From Chitinophagaceae bacterium (GTDB lineage: Bacteria; Bacteroidota; Bacteroidia; Chitinophagales; Chitinophagaceae): 10,612 nt of DNA. Every line of letters begins with the position of its first letter. Positions within the stretch are counted from its first letter, which is position 1. The notes under the pieces were generated by a model. The model made no database searches and was not told the origin of the DNA. It was given only the letters and a program-made list of their open reading frames with translations. The translations under genes and the position numbers were made by a program. Where the stretch lies: positions 1 through 10,612 of the forward strand of contig JAEUVW010000287.1 in the NCBI GenBank assembly GCA_016786525.1, written 5' to 3'. Positions 1 through 8,300 of the stretch are shown in pieces.

Positions 1-1
1 C

Positions 2-628
2 CGCTTTATCAAATCTGAGTTCCGGTCATTGAATGCACTGATGAACCCCCACTTCATTTTCAACTCGCTGAACAATGTACAGGGCCTGATCAATAAGCAG
101 GATCACGAATCGGCCAGCGAGTACATCAGGACCATATCTGACCTCATCCGGCAAAACATGAGCAATATCAAAAACGACTTTATACCGCTGGCGAAGGAAG
201 TAGCGCTGATCGATAACTACCTCAAGATGGAGCAGCTGCGCTTCGGGCAGCTGCTCGAGTACGAAGTCAGCATTGACCCGGCGGTGCAGCTGCAGACCGT
301 CATGATACCGCCGCTGCTCATACAACCCCTGGTAGAAAACGCGATTAAATATGGTATGAAGGGCGCACAGAAGAAGAGCGTCAGCGTACGGATCGACATC
401 TATACCGTATCCGGCGCGGTCTGCATCGATATCACCGACAACGGCCTCGGATTCCGGGTGTCGGAAAATGGTAGTGAGCACCAGTCTACAGCAATAAAGA
501 ATATTAAGAAAAGGCTGGAGCAGCTGAGCCTCATCCGCAACAAAGAGATCCGCTTGTCTATCGAAGAGGTTTTTGATGAAGCGCACAATGTAGTGGGTGT
601 CCGCTCATCGCTGATCCTGCTGTACTAG
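2..628 (+). CDS. LytS/YehU-family sensor histidine kinase, C-terminal part (5' end outside window)
   Basis: This is the C-terminal 208 residues of a membrane-associated sensor kinase that would phosphorylate a response regulator, usually of the LytTR type. The frame is open from base 2, so the start lies left of the window; the TTG at 29 is an internal Leu codon. The His_kinase motif LMNPHFIFNSLNN carries the presumed phospho-accepting His at bases 50-52. The ATP-binding part follows: an N-box with PPLLIQPLVENAIKYGMKG (near residues 100-118) and a G-box ITDNGLGF (near 143-150), then the usual terminal helix IKNIKKRLEQL. The sensor and membrane segments are not visible. No LytTR regulator follows; the next gene encodes an unrelated secreted protein, so the partner must lie upstream or elsewhere. 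Family assignment is secure; the signal sensed is unknown. Confidence 0.9.
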   Translation, partial: RFIKSEFRSLNALMNPHFIFNSLNNVQGLINKQDHESASEYIRTISDLIRQNMSNIKNDFIPLAKEVALIDNYLKMEQLRFGQLLEYEVSIDPAVQLQTVMIPPLLIQPLVENAIKYGMKGAQKKSVSVRIDIYTVSGAVCIDITDNGLGFRVSENGSEHQSTAIKNIKKRLEQLSLIRNKEIRLSIEEVFDEAHNVVGVRSSLILLY

Positions 629-683
629 GCCCGCGCCACGCCGTTCGTAAAGTAAGCGCTACCGATACTAAGATAGATTAGGT

Positions 684-702
684 GCGGCCCTCTTGCGGCC
701 GC
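684..702 (+). terminator. Possible weak terminator hairpin after the kinase gene
   Basis: GCGGCC (684-689) can pair with GGCCGC (697-702) around a 7-base loop. It lies 56 bases after the kinase stop codon. Only a short, interrupted T-rich stretch follows, and that stretch overlaps the candidate promoter of the next gene, so termination is uncertain. Confidence 0.3.
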
Positions 703-710
703 TATGTTTG
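703..710 (+). promoter_or_regulatory. Candidate -7 promoter box for the LamG gene
   Basis: TATGTTTG matches the Bacteroidetes -7 consensus TAnnTTTG exactly. It is 29 bases before the ATG at 740, leaving a leader of roughly 20-25 bases. No clear TTTG -33 box is seen at the usual distance; TTAG at 678-681 is the nearest candidate. Confidence 0.45.
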
Positions 711-739
711 TGGCTCACAATTAAACAAGCATCTATTTT

Positions 740-1807
740 ATGAAACAGTTACACAAAGCATGCAAAAACATTAAGCCCTTCGGAGCTTTGAAAAATCTTT
801 TCCTGGCAGGTTTACTTACTGCCGGTGCCCTTACCGGAGCCCAGGCCCAATCCATCCCCGGCCTGTACTCCAAATATTGCCTGGACGGCAATGCGCTGGA
901 CAGCTGGGGCCCCAGGAATGGTACCGTAATGGGCGCCGTTCCCGCAGTGGGCCATACCGGTATACCCAATACCGCCCTCCAGTTCAACGGCGTATCCGAC
1001 TACGTAGACCTGCCGGCAGATGTATGGGTGGCAGGCGACTTTTCGGTTTCCGGCTGGATCTATATGGACAGCCACGGCTACTGGGAGCGTATGTTCGAGT
1101 TTGGCAACGGTATCGATATGGACAACGTGTTCTACGCCATGACCAACTATACTATCCAGCCCACACTCGGCCTGCACCAGTGCAGCTCCACTGCCAGGGA
1201 TTACCATACAGGGGCCACTGCGCTTACCCTCGGCAGCTGGGAGCATATCGTGGTTACGCTCAGCGGCACCAATGTGACGGTGTACCGGAACGGTACCGTA
1301 TGGTACACCAGCGTCACTGCTTACCCGCCCTGCTCGGTACTGCGCACCCTCTGCTATTTCGGCAGGAGCATCTACTCCAACAACACCTATTTCCACGGCA
1401 GGCTGGATGATATCCTGATCTTCGACAGGGCCATCACCCCGGCAAATGTCACCACCCTGTACACCGGCAACCAGGGCTGCCAGTATATCACCGCCCGTGT
1501 GACCAGCGGTATCGAGGATATTGCTGTAACGGCCAGCGAGCAAAAGGCCGCGCTGGCGCAAAACATGCCCAATCCATTTGTACGGTCTACAGAGATCCAC
1601 TACCAGCTGCCCAAGTTTGCACAAAGCGCCTCTATTGAGGTAATGGACATTACCGGCCGCCTGGTCAAACACATTGATGTACCGGTACAAGGCAGCGGCA
1701 GCGTGACCCTGGAAAACAGCAACTTCATGCCCGGCATCTATACTTACACCCTGATGGTAGACGGTAAAGCCTCTGAGCGCAGGAAGATGACAGTAAACGC
1801 ACAATAG
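740..1807 (+). CDS. Secreted LamG-like domain protein with T9SS C-terminal sorting domain
   Basis: The 355-residue product is exported and probably released or anchored at the cell surface through the type IX secretion system. Residues 1-37 form a signal peptide: a Lys-rich start, the hydrophobic run NLFLAGLLTAGALTGA, and cleavage after AQA. Residues 45-245 resemble a Laminin_G_3/concanavalin-like beta-sandwich: ALQFNGVSDYVDLP (79-92), FSVSGWIY (101-108), LGSWEHIVVTLSGTNVTVYRNG (164-185), then FHGRLDDILIFDRAITPANVTTLY. Residues 272-355 are a type A sorting domain: LAQNMPNPF, EIHYQLP, VMDITGRLVK, FMPGIYTYTLMVDGK and RRKMTV. LamG folds often bind carbohydrate, but no catalytic domain is present and no ligand can be named. 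It appears monocistronic, with a promoter-like box before it and a strong terminator after it. There is no Shine-Dalgarno sequence, as is normal in this phylum. Confidence 0.88.
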   Translation: MKQLHKACKNIKPFGALKNLFLAGLLTAGALTGAQAQSIPGLYSKYCLDGNALDSWGPRNGTVMGAVPAVGHTGIPNTALQFNGVSDYVDLPADVWVAGDFSVSGWIYMDSHGYWERMFEFGNGIDMDNVFYAMTNYTIQPTLGLHQCSSTARDYHTGATALTLGSWEHIVVTLSGTNVTVYRNGTVWYTSVTAYPPCSVLRTLCYFGRSIYSNNTYFHGRLDDILIFDRAITPANVTTLYTGNQGCQYITARVTSGIEDIAVTASEQKAALAQNMPNPFVRSTEIHYQLPKFAQSASIEVMDITGRLVKHIDVPVQGSGSVTLENSNFMPGIYTYTLMVDGKASERRKMTVNAQ

Positions 1808-1843
1808 CAGCAATACGGGAACTACTATCTCCCTGAAGATAAA

Positions 1844-1886
1844 AACCCCCCGCCTTCAGATCGCGAAGGTGGGGGGTTCGCTTTTT
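1844..1886 (+). terminator. Strong rho-independent terminator of the LamG gene
   Basis: AACCCCCCGCCTTC (1844-1857) pairs with GAAGGTGGGGGGTT (1865-1878): 14 pairs, one of them G-U, around a 7-base loop. A run of five T follows at 1882-1886. It starts 37 bases after the LamG stop codon. Confidence 0.92.
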
Positions 1887-1896
1887 GTGTTCATCT

Positions 1897-1932
1897 GACC
1901 TATAAGGTTTCAAAAACCTTATAGGTCTTTTT
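1897..1932. repeat. Dispersed palindromic hairpin repeat, copy 1
   Basis: GACCTATAAGGTTT (1897-1910) and AAACCTTATAGGTC (1914-1927) form a perfect 14-bp stem with a CAA loop, followed by TTTTT. The same unit recurs at 5125 and 9930. It stands directly behind the LamG terminator and could act as a second, bidirectional terminator. It is a dispersed repeat rather than a gene-specific structure. Confidence 0.85.
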
Positions 1933-1936
1933 GATT

Positions 1937-2102
1937 TTTGTTGGTATGAGGCGCGGCCCGAGTGGAGTCTGCCAACAAACCGCACAATTAGCCTACACGC
2001 GCGCTTCCTCCCGCCTTAGCTTAGGGGTTGGTTTGTTGTGCTTGTAGAGATGCCTTCCCGCTTACGGCGGGACAAGCTCTTCGTCGGCATGACAGCGTGC
2101 GG
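1937..2102. repeat. 166-bp intergenic repeat, copy A (left flank of the abiH block)
   Basis: This segment matches 4738-4903 base for base with about 7 substitutions and no gaps (constant offset 2801). It opens with TTTGTTGG (1937-1944), which can pair with CCAACAAA (1972-1979). The CAACAAACC at 1973-1981 can instead pair with GGTTTGTTG at 2030-2038. A small CCCGC/GCGGG hairpin lies at 2057-2071, and the segment ends in GGCATGACAGCGTG. It carries no credible coding sequence. Partial copies at 4924 and 5001 show it belongs to a dispersed family. Confidence 0.85.
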
Positions 2103-2346
2103 AGTGATACAAATTTTACACGCTGTCATCCTGAATGGAGCGCAGCGGAACGAAGGATCTATACGTTACTCCACCCAAAGCCTTATATAGAGATGCCTCC
2201 CATCATCGGCATGACAGCGTGGGGAGTGATACAAATTTTACACGCTGTCATCCTGAATGGAGCGCAGCGGAATGAAGGATCTATACGTTACCCCACCCAA
2301 AGCCTTATATAGAGATGCCTCCTATCGTCGGCATGACAGCGTGTGG
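2085..2346. repeat. Tandem 122-bp repeat, two full units plus an 18-bp partial third
   Basis: Unit 1 (2085-2206) and unit 2 (2207-2328) differ at about 5 positions. A partial third unit (2329-2346) repeats only the CGGCATGACAGCGTG start. In each unit ATGACAGCGTG is followed 19 bases later by its reverse complement CACGCTGTCAT (2089-2099 with 2119-2129; 2211-2221 with 2241-2251). After this comes CCTGAATGGAGCGCAGCGG and AAGGATCTATACGTTA. The first bases overlap the end of the 166-bp repeat, so the two families share a module. Open frames across it are by-products of the repeat. With copy A it fills most of the 611-base gap between the LamG and abiH genes. Confidence 0.9.
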
Positions 2347-2369
2347 ATTTGTCTGAAGGCGTTTATACA

Positions 2370-2399
2370 TTGTTTTTCCCTTTACAAATTCTTATCTTG
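2370..2399 (+). promoter_or_regulatory. Weak candidate promoter for abiH
   Basis: TTG (2370-2372) and TATCTTG (2393-2399) are 20 bases apart, similar to the Bacteroidetes TTTG / TAnnTTTG arrangement but with one T missing in the -7 box. The ATG follows 19 bases later at 2419. Confidence 0.3.
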
Positions 2400-2418
2400 A
2401 AAGCTCAAACTTCATTAA

Positions 2419-3645
2419 ATGAATCGGCTTATTATATTAGGTAATGGTTTTGATCTTTCGCATGGATTAAAAACAACGTATTCTGATTTTATTAAATATT
2501 TCTGGAGTAACGTTACCTCTTCAAATTTTGACGGTGGTTTAGTAAAGCTATGGAGCAAGGAGGAAATCGCTTTACAAGCATGTAATAGTCTTAGTGATTT
2601 AGTTGCTCAAATAAATAATTTATTGCAATTGAATCGACCGACTGTGTCTGCCGATTCAATTGTTTGGATGGATTATGTAACTCCTGTTTTTAAAATTGAA
2701 TTCAGCAACGTCTTATTTAAATACTTGGTTAATGCTGAAGAGGATATCATGTGGTGTGATATAGAAATGATTTACTACAAGCTTCTTAGGAGCATATGCC
2801 CTAAAAATGTTGACAACGTTACTAAGGAGCAAGAAATAAAATCCATACAGGCTGTAAATAAACTAAATAGTGATATTAGACAGTTCTCCTCCCTCTTTAG
2901 CAATTATCTCAAACATAAGATTGAGCCATCCTTATTGGATGATAATATGTTGCTGCCGGATTACGATGATATATTTTCAAACCCCTCTCTATCAAATTTT
3001 GAAGAACAGAAAGCATTCATGGAAGAGTTTTCGCACGAATTTTTTCAGATGCTAAAAGAAGGGAAAACATCAAAGGTACCTATTGACTCGTCATCCAAAA
3101 TTGGCAGATATAATGATACATTGATTTTGAATTTTAATTACACCACTACAGCAAATTTATACAATCATTTTGCGGGTCGTTTTTATTCTGAAATTAAAAT
3201 ACATGGATCTGTTAGCGATTCAAGAAATACAGTGCTATTAGGGTTTGGAGATGAAAAGGATAAATTTTATGAAGTTTTGGAGAACTTTAATCGTAATGAA
3301 TATCTGGAATTCATGAAATCATCTCACTATGCAAAAAATGAGAATTATAAACGACTGTTTGATTTTATTGAGTCCAGACCTTTTCAAACGCAAATAATTG
3401 GACACTCTTGTGGGCTGTCTGACAGAACGTTACTAAATTCTATTTTTCAACACAAAAATTGTATGTCAATTAAAACATTCTATTACCAATATAAAGAGGG
3501 TGATGAATACAATGAAGAAGATAATTTCTCCCAGATTTTCAGAAATATATCTCGCCATTTTTCAGATAAAAGTCGCATGAGAGAAAGGATAGTAAATAAA
3601 GATTTTTGTACTCCTTTGCCCCAATCAAAGTTATCATGGCATTAA
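2419..3645 (+). CDS. abiH: AbiH-family abortive-infection (phage defence) protein
   Basis: The 408-residue cytoplasmic protein matches the AbiH family, named after a lactococcal plasmid gene whose product blocks phage growth at the cost of the infected cell. Seen in order: LIILGNGFDLSHGLKTTYSDF at the N-terminus, the family's most typical signature; TLILNFNYTTTANLYN (234-249); EIKIHGSVSD (258-267); VLLGFGDEKD (272-281); and IIGHSCGLSDRTLLNSIF (326-343). There is no signal peptide or membrane segment. The GNGFD, FNYT, IHG and GHS..SD blocks parallel the motif order of SIR2-like proteins, so an NAD-binding fold is an inference worth testing; the biochemical activity is not established here. Codon use is AT-rich and unlike carB, consistent with horizontal acquisition. 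The next gene starts inside its last codons (10-base overlap). Length is complete, with no frameshift. Confidence 0.85.
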   Translation: MNRLIILGNGFDLSHGLKTTYSDFIKYFWSNVTSSNFDGGLVKLWSKEEIALQACNSLSDLVAQINNLLQLNRPTVSADSIVWMDYVTPVFKIEFSNVLFKYLVNAEEDIMWCDIEMIYYKLLRSICPKNVDNVTKEQEIKSIQAVNKLNSDIRQFSSLFSNYLKHKIEPSLLDDNMLLPDYDDIFSNPSLSNFEEQKAFMEEFSHEFFQMLKEGKTSKVPIDSSSKIGRYNDTLILNFNYTTTANLYNHFAGRFYSEIKIHGSVSDSRNTVLLGFGDEKDKFYEVLENFNRNEYLEFMKSSHYAKNENYKRLFDFIESRPFQTQIIGHSCGLSDRTLLNSIFQHKNCMSIKTFYYQYKEGDEYNEEDNFSQIFRNISRHFSDKSRMRERIVNKDFCTPLPQSKLSWH

Positions 3646-4127
3646 TCGCTTCAAAAAAGATTGCGCTCATTTGCTTGTTAATATCAACAATTGCAATACC
3701 TATTCATACCCTCGCGCAGAACTGGGTGCTTGACAATCTTTGGTATTTACTTTCTCATGATGCGAATACTAACTCGACAATGATGCATAATTACAGGTAT
3801 GATTATGTAAATTCAAAAAGTGCTGAGGAGGATGGTGAAGCCGTGATTATGTGGGCAAATAAAAAAAATACACATTCCTACAGTATCAGGTATAACTTTT
3901 TAGATACTCCCAACTCGGCTCAATTTCTAACGTTCAATAAAAAGGACTTCGAGAAAGTAAAGCGATATTGCGAATCTATAAGTCTCAAACCATTACCAAG
4001 CGTAATTCTGTCCGAGTCAATTATAACAACATACTATGGTCCAGGATACGCTGTAAGTTTTACTCTATTCGCTTCAACTAAAGGAAAGAACATGTATGGA
4101 GTGAAGTTGTTTAGAACACACCAATGA
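3636..4127 (+). CDS. Unrecognised small exported protein
   Basis: This encodes 163 residues from the ATG at 3636, and I do not recognise the family. That start is preferred over the upstream TTG at 3606 because it gives a clean signal peptide: MALIASKK, a hydrophobic run ALICLLISTIAIPIHTLA, and likely cleavage before QNW. The mature part of about 135 residues is rich in Asn, Tyr and Ser, has a single Cys, and shows no transmembrane segment. Visible stretches include WVLDNLWYLLSHDANTN and ESIITTYYGPGYAVSFTLFAS. It overlaps the end of abiH by 10 bases on the same strand, which suggests co-transcription and possibly coupled translation. A periplasmic or outer-membrane-associated role is likely from the signal peptide only. 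Its AT-rich codon use matches abiH. Confidence 0.7.
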   Translation: MALIASKKIALICLLISTIAIPIHTLAQNWVLDNLWYLLSHDANTNSTMMHNYRYDYVNSKSAEEDGEAVIMWANKKNTHSYSIRYNFLDTPNSAQFLTFNKKDFEKVKRYCESISLKPLPSVILSESIITTYYGPGYAVSFTLFASTKGKNMYGVKLFRTHQ

Positions 4128-4173
4128 CATCCCGAAGTATCAGCCTTTTAATCCATCTCGCAACTTTACATAA

Positions 4174-4641
4174 ATGAAAAAATGCTTATTCCTCTTTTTC
4201 TGTTGCTTGCCAATCCTGAGTAAGGCTCAAATAATTAAGGTAGATACTTTTATAATGAATAATCTGGATTATTTCATTGATAGAATTATCGAGGGAAGGA
4301 ATAGCAATTTCTGTGTGAACGTCTTTACGCCAAAAATTGATTCTGGTAAAATTCTATCAGTATATCTTACTAACTCAGTTAATGTGGCGTATAAAGTAAT
4401 AGATTCGACAGGTCTGGTAAAGGTGAATATGCCTGATATTCCCAAATCTCAAAAAAAAACTTTATTCGATCCTAACAAAGTTGACTCGCTTTTTATCAGC
4501 GCTTATCCCGAGTTAAATTACAAACGTCATAAGTATAAAATTTTCAATATTCACTATGAATACTCAGGTTTACAGGTTCTTGTTGTTCAAGATAGTACTA
4601 ACAAAGTGATTTCCTTCTATGACTTAGGTTACATTGAATAG
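4174..4641 (+). CDS. Unrecognised small exported protein
   Basis: This encodes 155 residues; the family is not recognised. A short, typical signal peptide is present: MKK, the hydrophobic CLFLFFCCLPIL, and cleavage after SKA before QIIKVD. The mature domain looks like a small alpha/beta protein: a strand-rich middle (KILSVYLTNSVNVAYKVID), a Lys/Ser-rich linker (PDIPKSQKKTLFDPNK), and a strand-rich end (YKIFNIHYEY, LQVLVVQDSTNKVISFYDLGY). There is no membrane segment and no catalytic motif. It follows the previous gene by 46 bases on the same strand with no terminator or clear promoter between, so it is probably in the same transcript as abiH and the 3636 gene. Base composition again is AT-rich. 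Confidence 0.7.
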   Translation: MKKCLFLFFCCLPILSKAQIIKVDTFIMNNLDYFIDRIIEGRNSNFCVNVFTPKIDSGKILSVYLTNSVNVAYKVIDSTGLVKVNMPDIPKSQKKTLFDPNKVDSLFISAYPELNYKRHKYKIFNIHYEYSGLQVLVVQDSTNKVISFYDLGYIE

Positions 4642-4660
4642 TAATATGGTTGCTCCCGCT

Positions 4661-4690
4661 GTCCCGGATGTTCCGAAGGGCATCCGGGAC
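4661..4690. terminator. Hairpin after the 4174 gene, possible terminator or repeat
   Basis: GTCCCGGATG (4661-4670) pairs perfectly with CATCCGGGAC (4681-4690) around a 10-base loop, starting 19 bases after the stop codon. No T-run follows on the plus strand, so it is not a standard intrinsic terminator. It may be a dispersed palindromic element or mRNA-end stabiliser. Bases 4691-4737 hold nothing else that I recognise. Confidence 0.4.
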
Positions 4691-4737
4691 GAAGAATAAT
4701 GCAGAATCTGTGATCCTGAGCCACGGCTGTCCCCGCC

Positions 4738-4903
4738 TTTGTTGGTATGAGGCGCGGCCCGCGTGGAGCCTGCCAACAAACCGCACAATTAGCCTACACA
4801 AGCGCTTCCTCCCGCCTTAGCTTAGGGGTTGGTTTGTTGTGCTTGTAGAGATACCTTCCCGCTTATGGCGGGACAAGCTCTTCGTCGGCATGACAGCGTG
4901 TGG
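4738..4903. repeat. 166-bp intergenic repeat, copy B (right flank of the abiH block)
   Basis: Same orientation as copy A at 1937-2102, ungapped, with about 7 substitutions. TTTGTTGG (4738-4745) can pair with CCAACAAA (4773-4780). It ends with GGCATGACAGCGTG (4887-4900). Together with the partial copies at 4924 and 5001 it occupies most of the 655-base gap before carB, where I see no coding sequence. Confidence 0.85.
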
Positions 4904-4923
4904 CGGTAGAATACGATGTCACC

Positions 4924-4978
4924 TTTGTTGGTACGTGGCGCAGCGTGCGTCCCCTCCCCGGGAGGGGTTAGGGGTGGG
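4924..4978. repeat. Partial repeat copy with a CCCCTCCC/GGGAGGGG palindrome
   Basis: The segment starts with TTTGTTGGTA like copies A and B, then diverges. CCCCTCCC (4951-4958) and GGGAGGGG (4960-4967) form a palindrome around a single C, followed by TTAGGGGTGGG. Its partner CCAACAAA is missing, so this looks like a mosaic or degenerate member of the repeat family. Confidence 0.65.
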
Positions 4979-5000
4979 TTTGGCTGTTCGGTTTATCGCC

Positions 5001-5098
5001 TTTGTTGGTATGAGGCGCGGCCTGCGTGGAGCCTACCAACAAATAACTTGTGGTGCTGATGTAGAGATGCCTCCCTGCGGTCGGCATGACAGCGTGTG
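5001..5098. repeat. Shortened third copy of the intergenic repeat
   Basis: TTTGTTGGTATGAGGCGCGG opens the copy. TTTGTTGG (5001-5008) can pair with CCAACAAA (5036-5043). The middle of the long form (about 1981-2040 in copy A) is replaced by a short unrelated stretch, and the end returns to GTAGAGATGCC and GGCATGACAGCGTG (5083-5096). Confidence 0.75.
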
Positions 5099-5124
5099 AC
5101 AAGGAGTCAAATAAGCTCAGCGCC

Positions 5125-5160
5125 AGACCTATAAGATTTCAAAAACCTTATAGGTCTTTT
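5125..5160. repeat. Dispersed palindromic hairpin repeat, copy 2
   Basis: AGACCTATAAGATTT (5125-5139) pairs with AAACCTTATAGGTCT (5143-5157) except for one A-C mismatch (5136 with 5146). The loop is CAA, and a T-run to 5160 follows. It lies 27 bases upstream of the candidate carB promoter box and could insulate carB from upstream transcription. Confidence 0.85.
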
Positions 5161-5186
5161 ACCCCCGGAAATTGGAATTTTTCGCT

Positions 5187-5194
5187 TACTTTTG
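5187..5194 (+). promoter_or_regulatory. Candidate -7 promoter box for carB
   Basis: TACTTTTG matches TAnnTTTG exactly. A start of transcription near 5200 would give a leader of roughly 95 bases before the carB ATG at 5297. No convincing -33 box is present; the nearest TTG (5172-5174) is too close. Confidence 0.5.
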
Positions 5195-5198
5195 CGCC

Positions 5199-5220
5199 TC
5201 GGGCGTTGAGCCCGATTTTT
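5199..5220 (+). terminator. Terminator-like hairpin in the carB leader region
   Basis: TCGGGC (5199-5204) pairs with GCCCGA (5210-5215) around a GTTGA loop and is followed directly by TTTTT (5216-5220). If transcription starts at the box at 5187, this would be the extreme 5' end of the mRNA, where it may protect the transcript rather than terminate it. For transcripts from further upstream it could act as a terminator. Confidence 0.4.
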
Positions 5221-5296
5221 GTACCTGCTACTCTGCAAGGCCAATCTGCTCAGCGCGCCGACCTAATTTTTATATTTATTATATTTATTACAGCAC

Positions 5297-8149
<2,853 letters not shown>

Positions 8150-8165
8150 AATTCAGAATGAGAAT

Positions 8166-8196
8166 ATCCCGGAGTATTTACTCCGGGATTTTTTTT
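8166..8196 (+). terminator. Rho-independent terminator of carB
   Basis: ATCCCGGAGT (8166-8175) pairs perfectly with ACTCCGGGAT (8180-8189) around ATTT, followed by an uninterrupted T-run to 8196. It begins 17 bases after the carB stop codon. Confidence 0.95.
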
Positions 8197-8220
8197 CCCA
8201 ATACCCGCCCCTCTAATGTA

Positions 8221-8257
8221 TTGTAATAGAATAAAGTCTATAAATTGTATATATTCG
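8221..8257 (+). promoter_or_regulatory. Candidate promoter for the lipoprotein pair
   Basis: TTG (8221-8223) is followed after 17 bases by TAAATTG (8241-8247), a near match to TAnnTTTG lacking one T. An alternative -7 box is TATATTCG (8250-8257), with one mismatch but a longer spacer. The region is AT-rich and directly follows the carB terminator, so a promoter is needed here. Confidence 0.4.
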
Positions 8258-8300
8258 TGTAGATCATTAAACGGTAATGCTACCTACAGCAACAACTATT

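Larger units (their letters stand above)
1937..4903. other. Candidate accessory island: AT-rich abiH block between direct repeats
   Basis: Two direct 166-bp repeats (1937-2102, 4738-4903) enclose abiH and two small exported-protein genes. The enclosed genes are visibly AT-rich, unlike the GC-rich LamG gene to the left and carB to the right. An AbiH-family gene is typical accessory cargo. There is no integrase or transposase, no short target-site duplication that I could find, and the repeat occurs in further partial copies, so the boundaries are an inference. It may equally be an insertion into a repeat-rich gap. Confidence 0.35.

Noticed and set aside
26..586. 186-codon open frame on the minus strand opposite the kinase
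   Set aside because: Antisense shadow of a clear histidine kinase with H, N and G boxes.
629..739. Possible LytTR response regulator partner after the kinase
   Set aside because: Only 111 non-coding bases follow before the unrelated LamG gene; no regulator is present.
812..1813. 333-codon open frame on the minus strand opposite the LamG gene
   Set aside because: Antisense shadow; the plus-strand product has a signal peptide, LamG motifs and a T9SS sorting domain.
2028..2312. Open frame of 94 codons across the tandem repeats
   Set aside because: It simply reads the 122-bp repeat twice (the same peptide stretch recurs), has no start context and no protein-like composition.
2085..2346. CRISPR-like array
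   Set aside because: Repeat units are 122 bp, directly adjacent with no unique spacers, and no cas genes are nearby.
1937..4903. Insertion sequence or integrative element with its own enzyme
   Set aside because: No transposase, integrase or recombinase is encoded in the window, and no short target duplication was found at the repeat edges.
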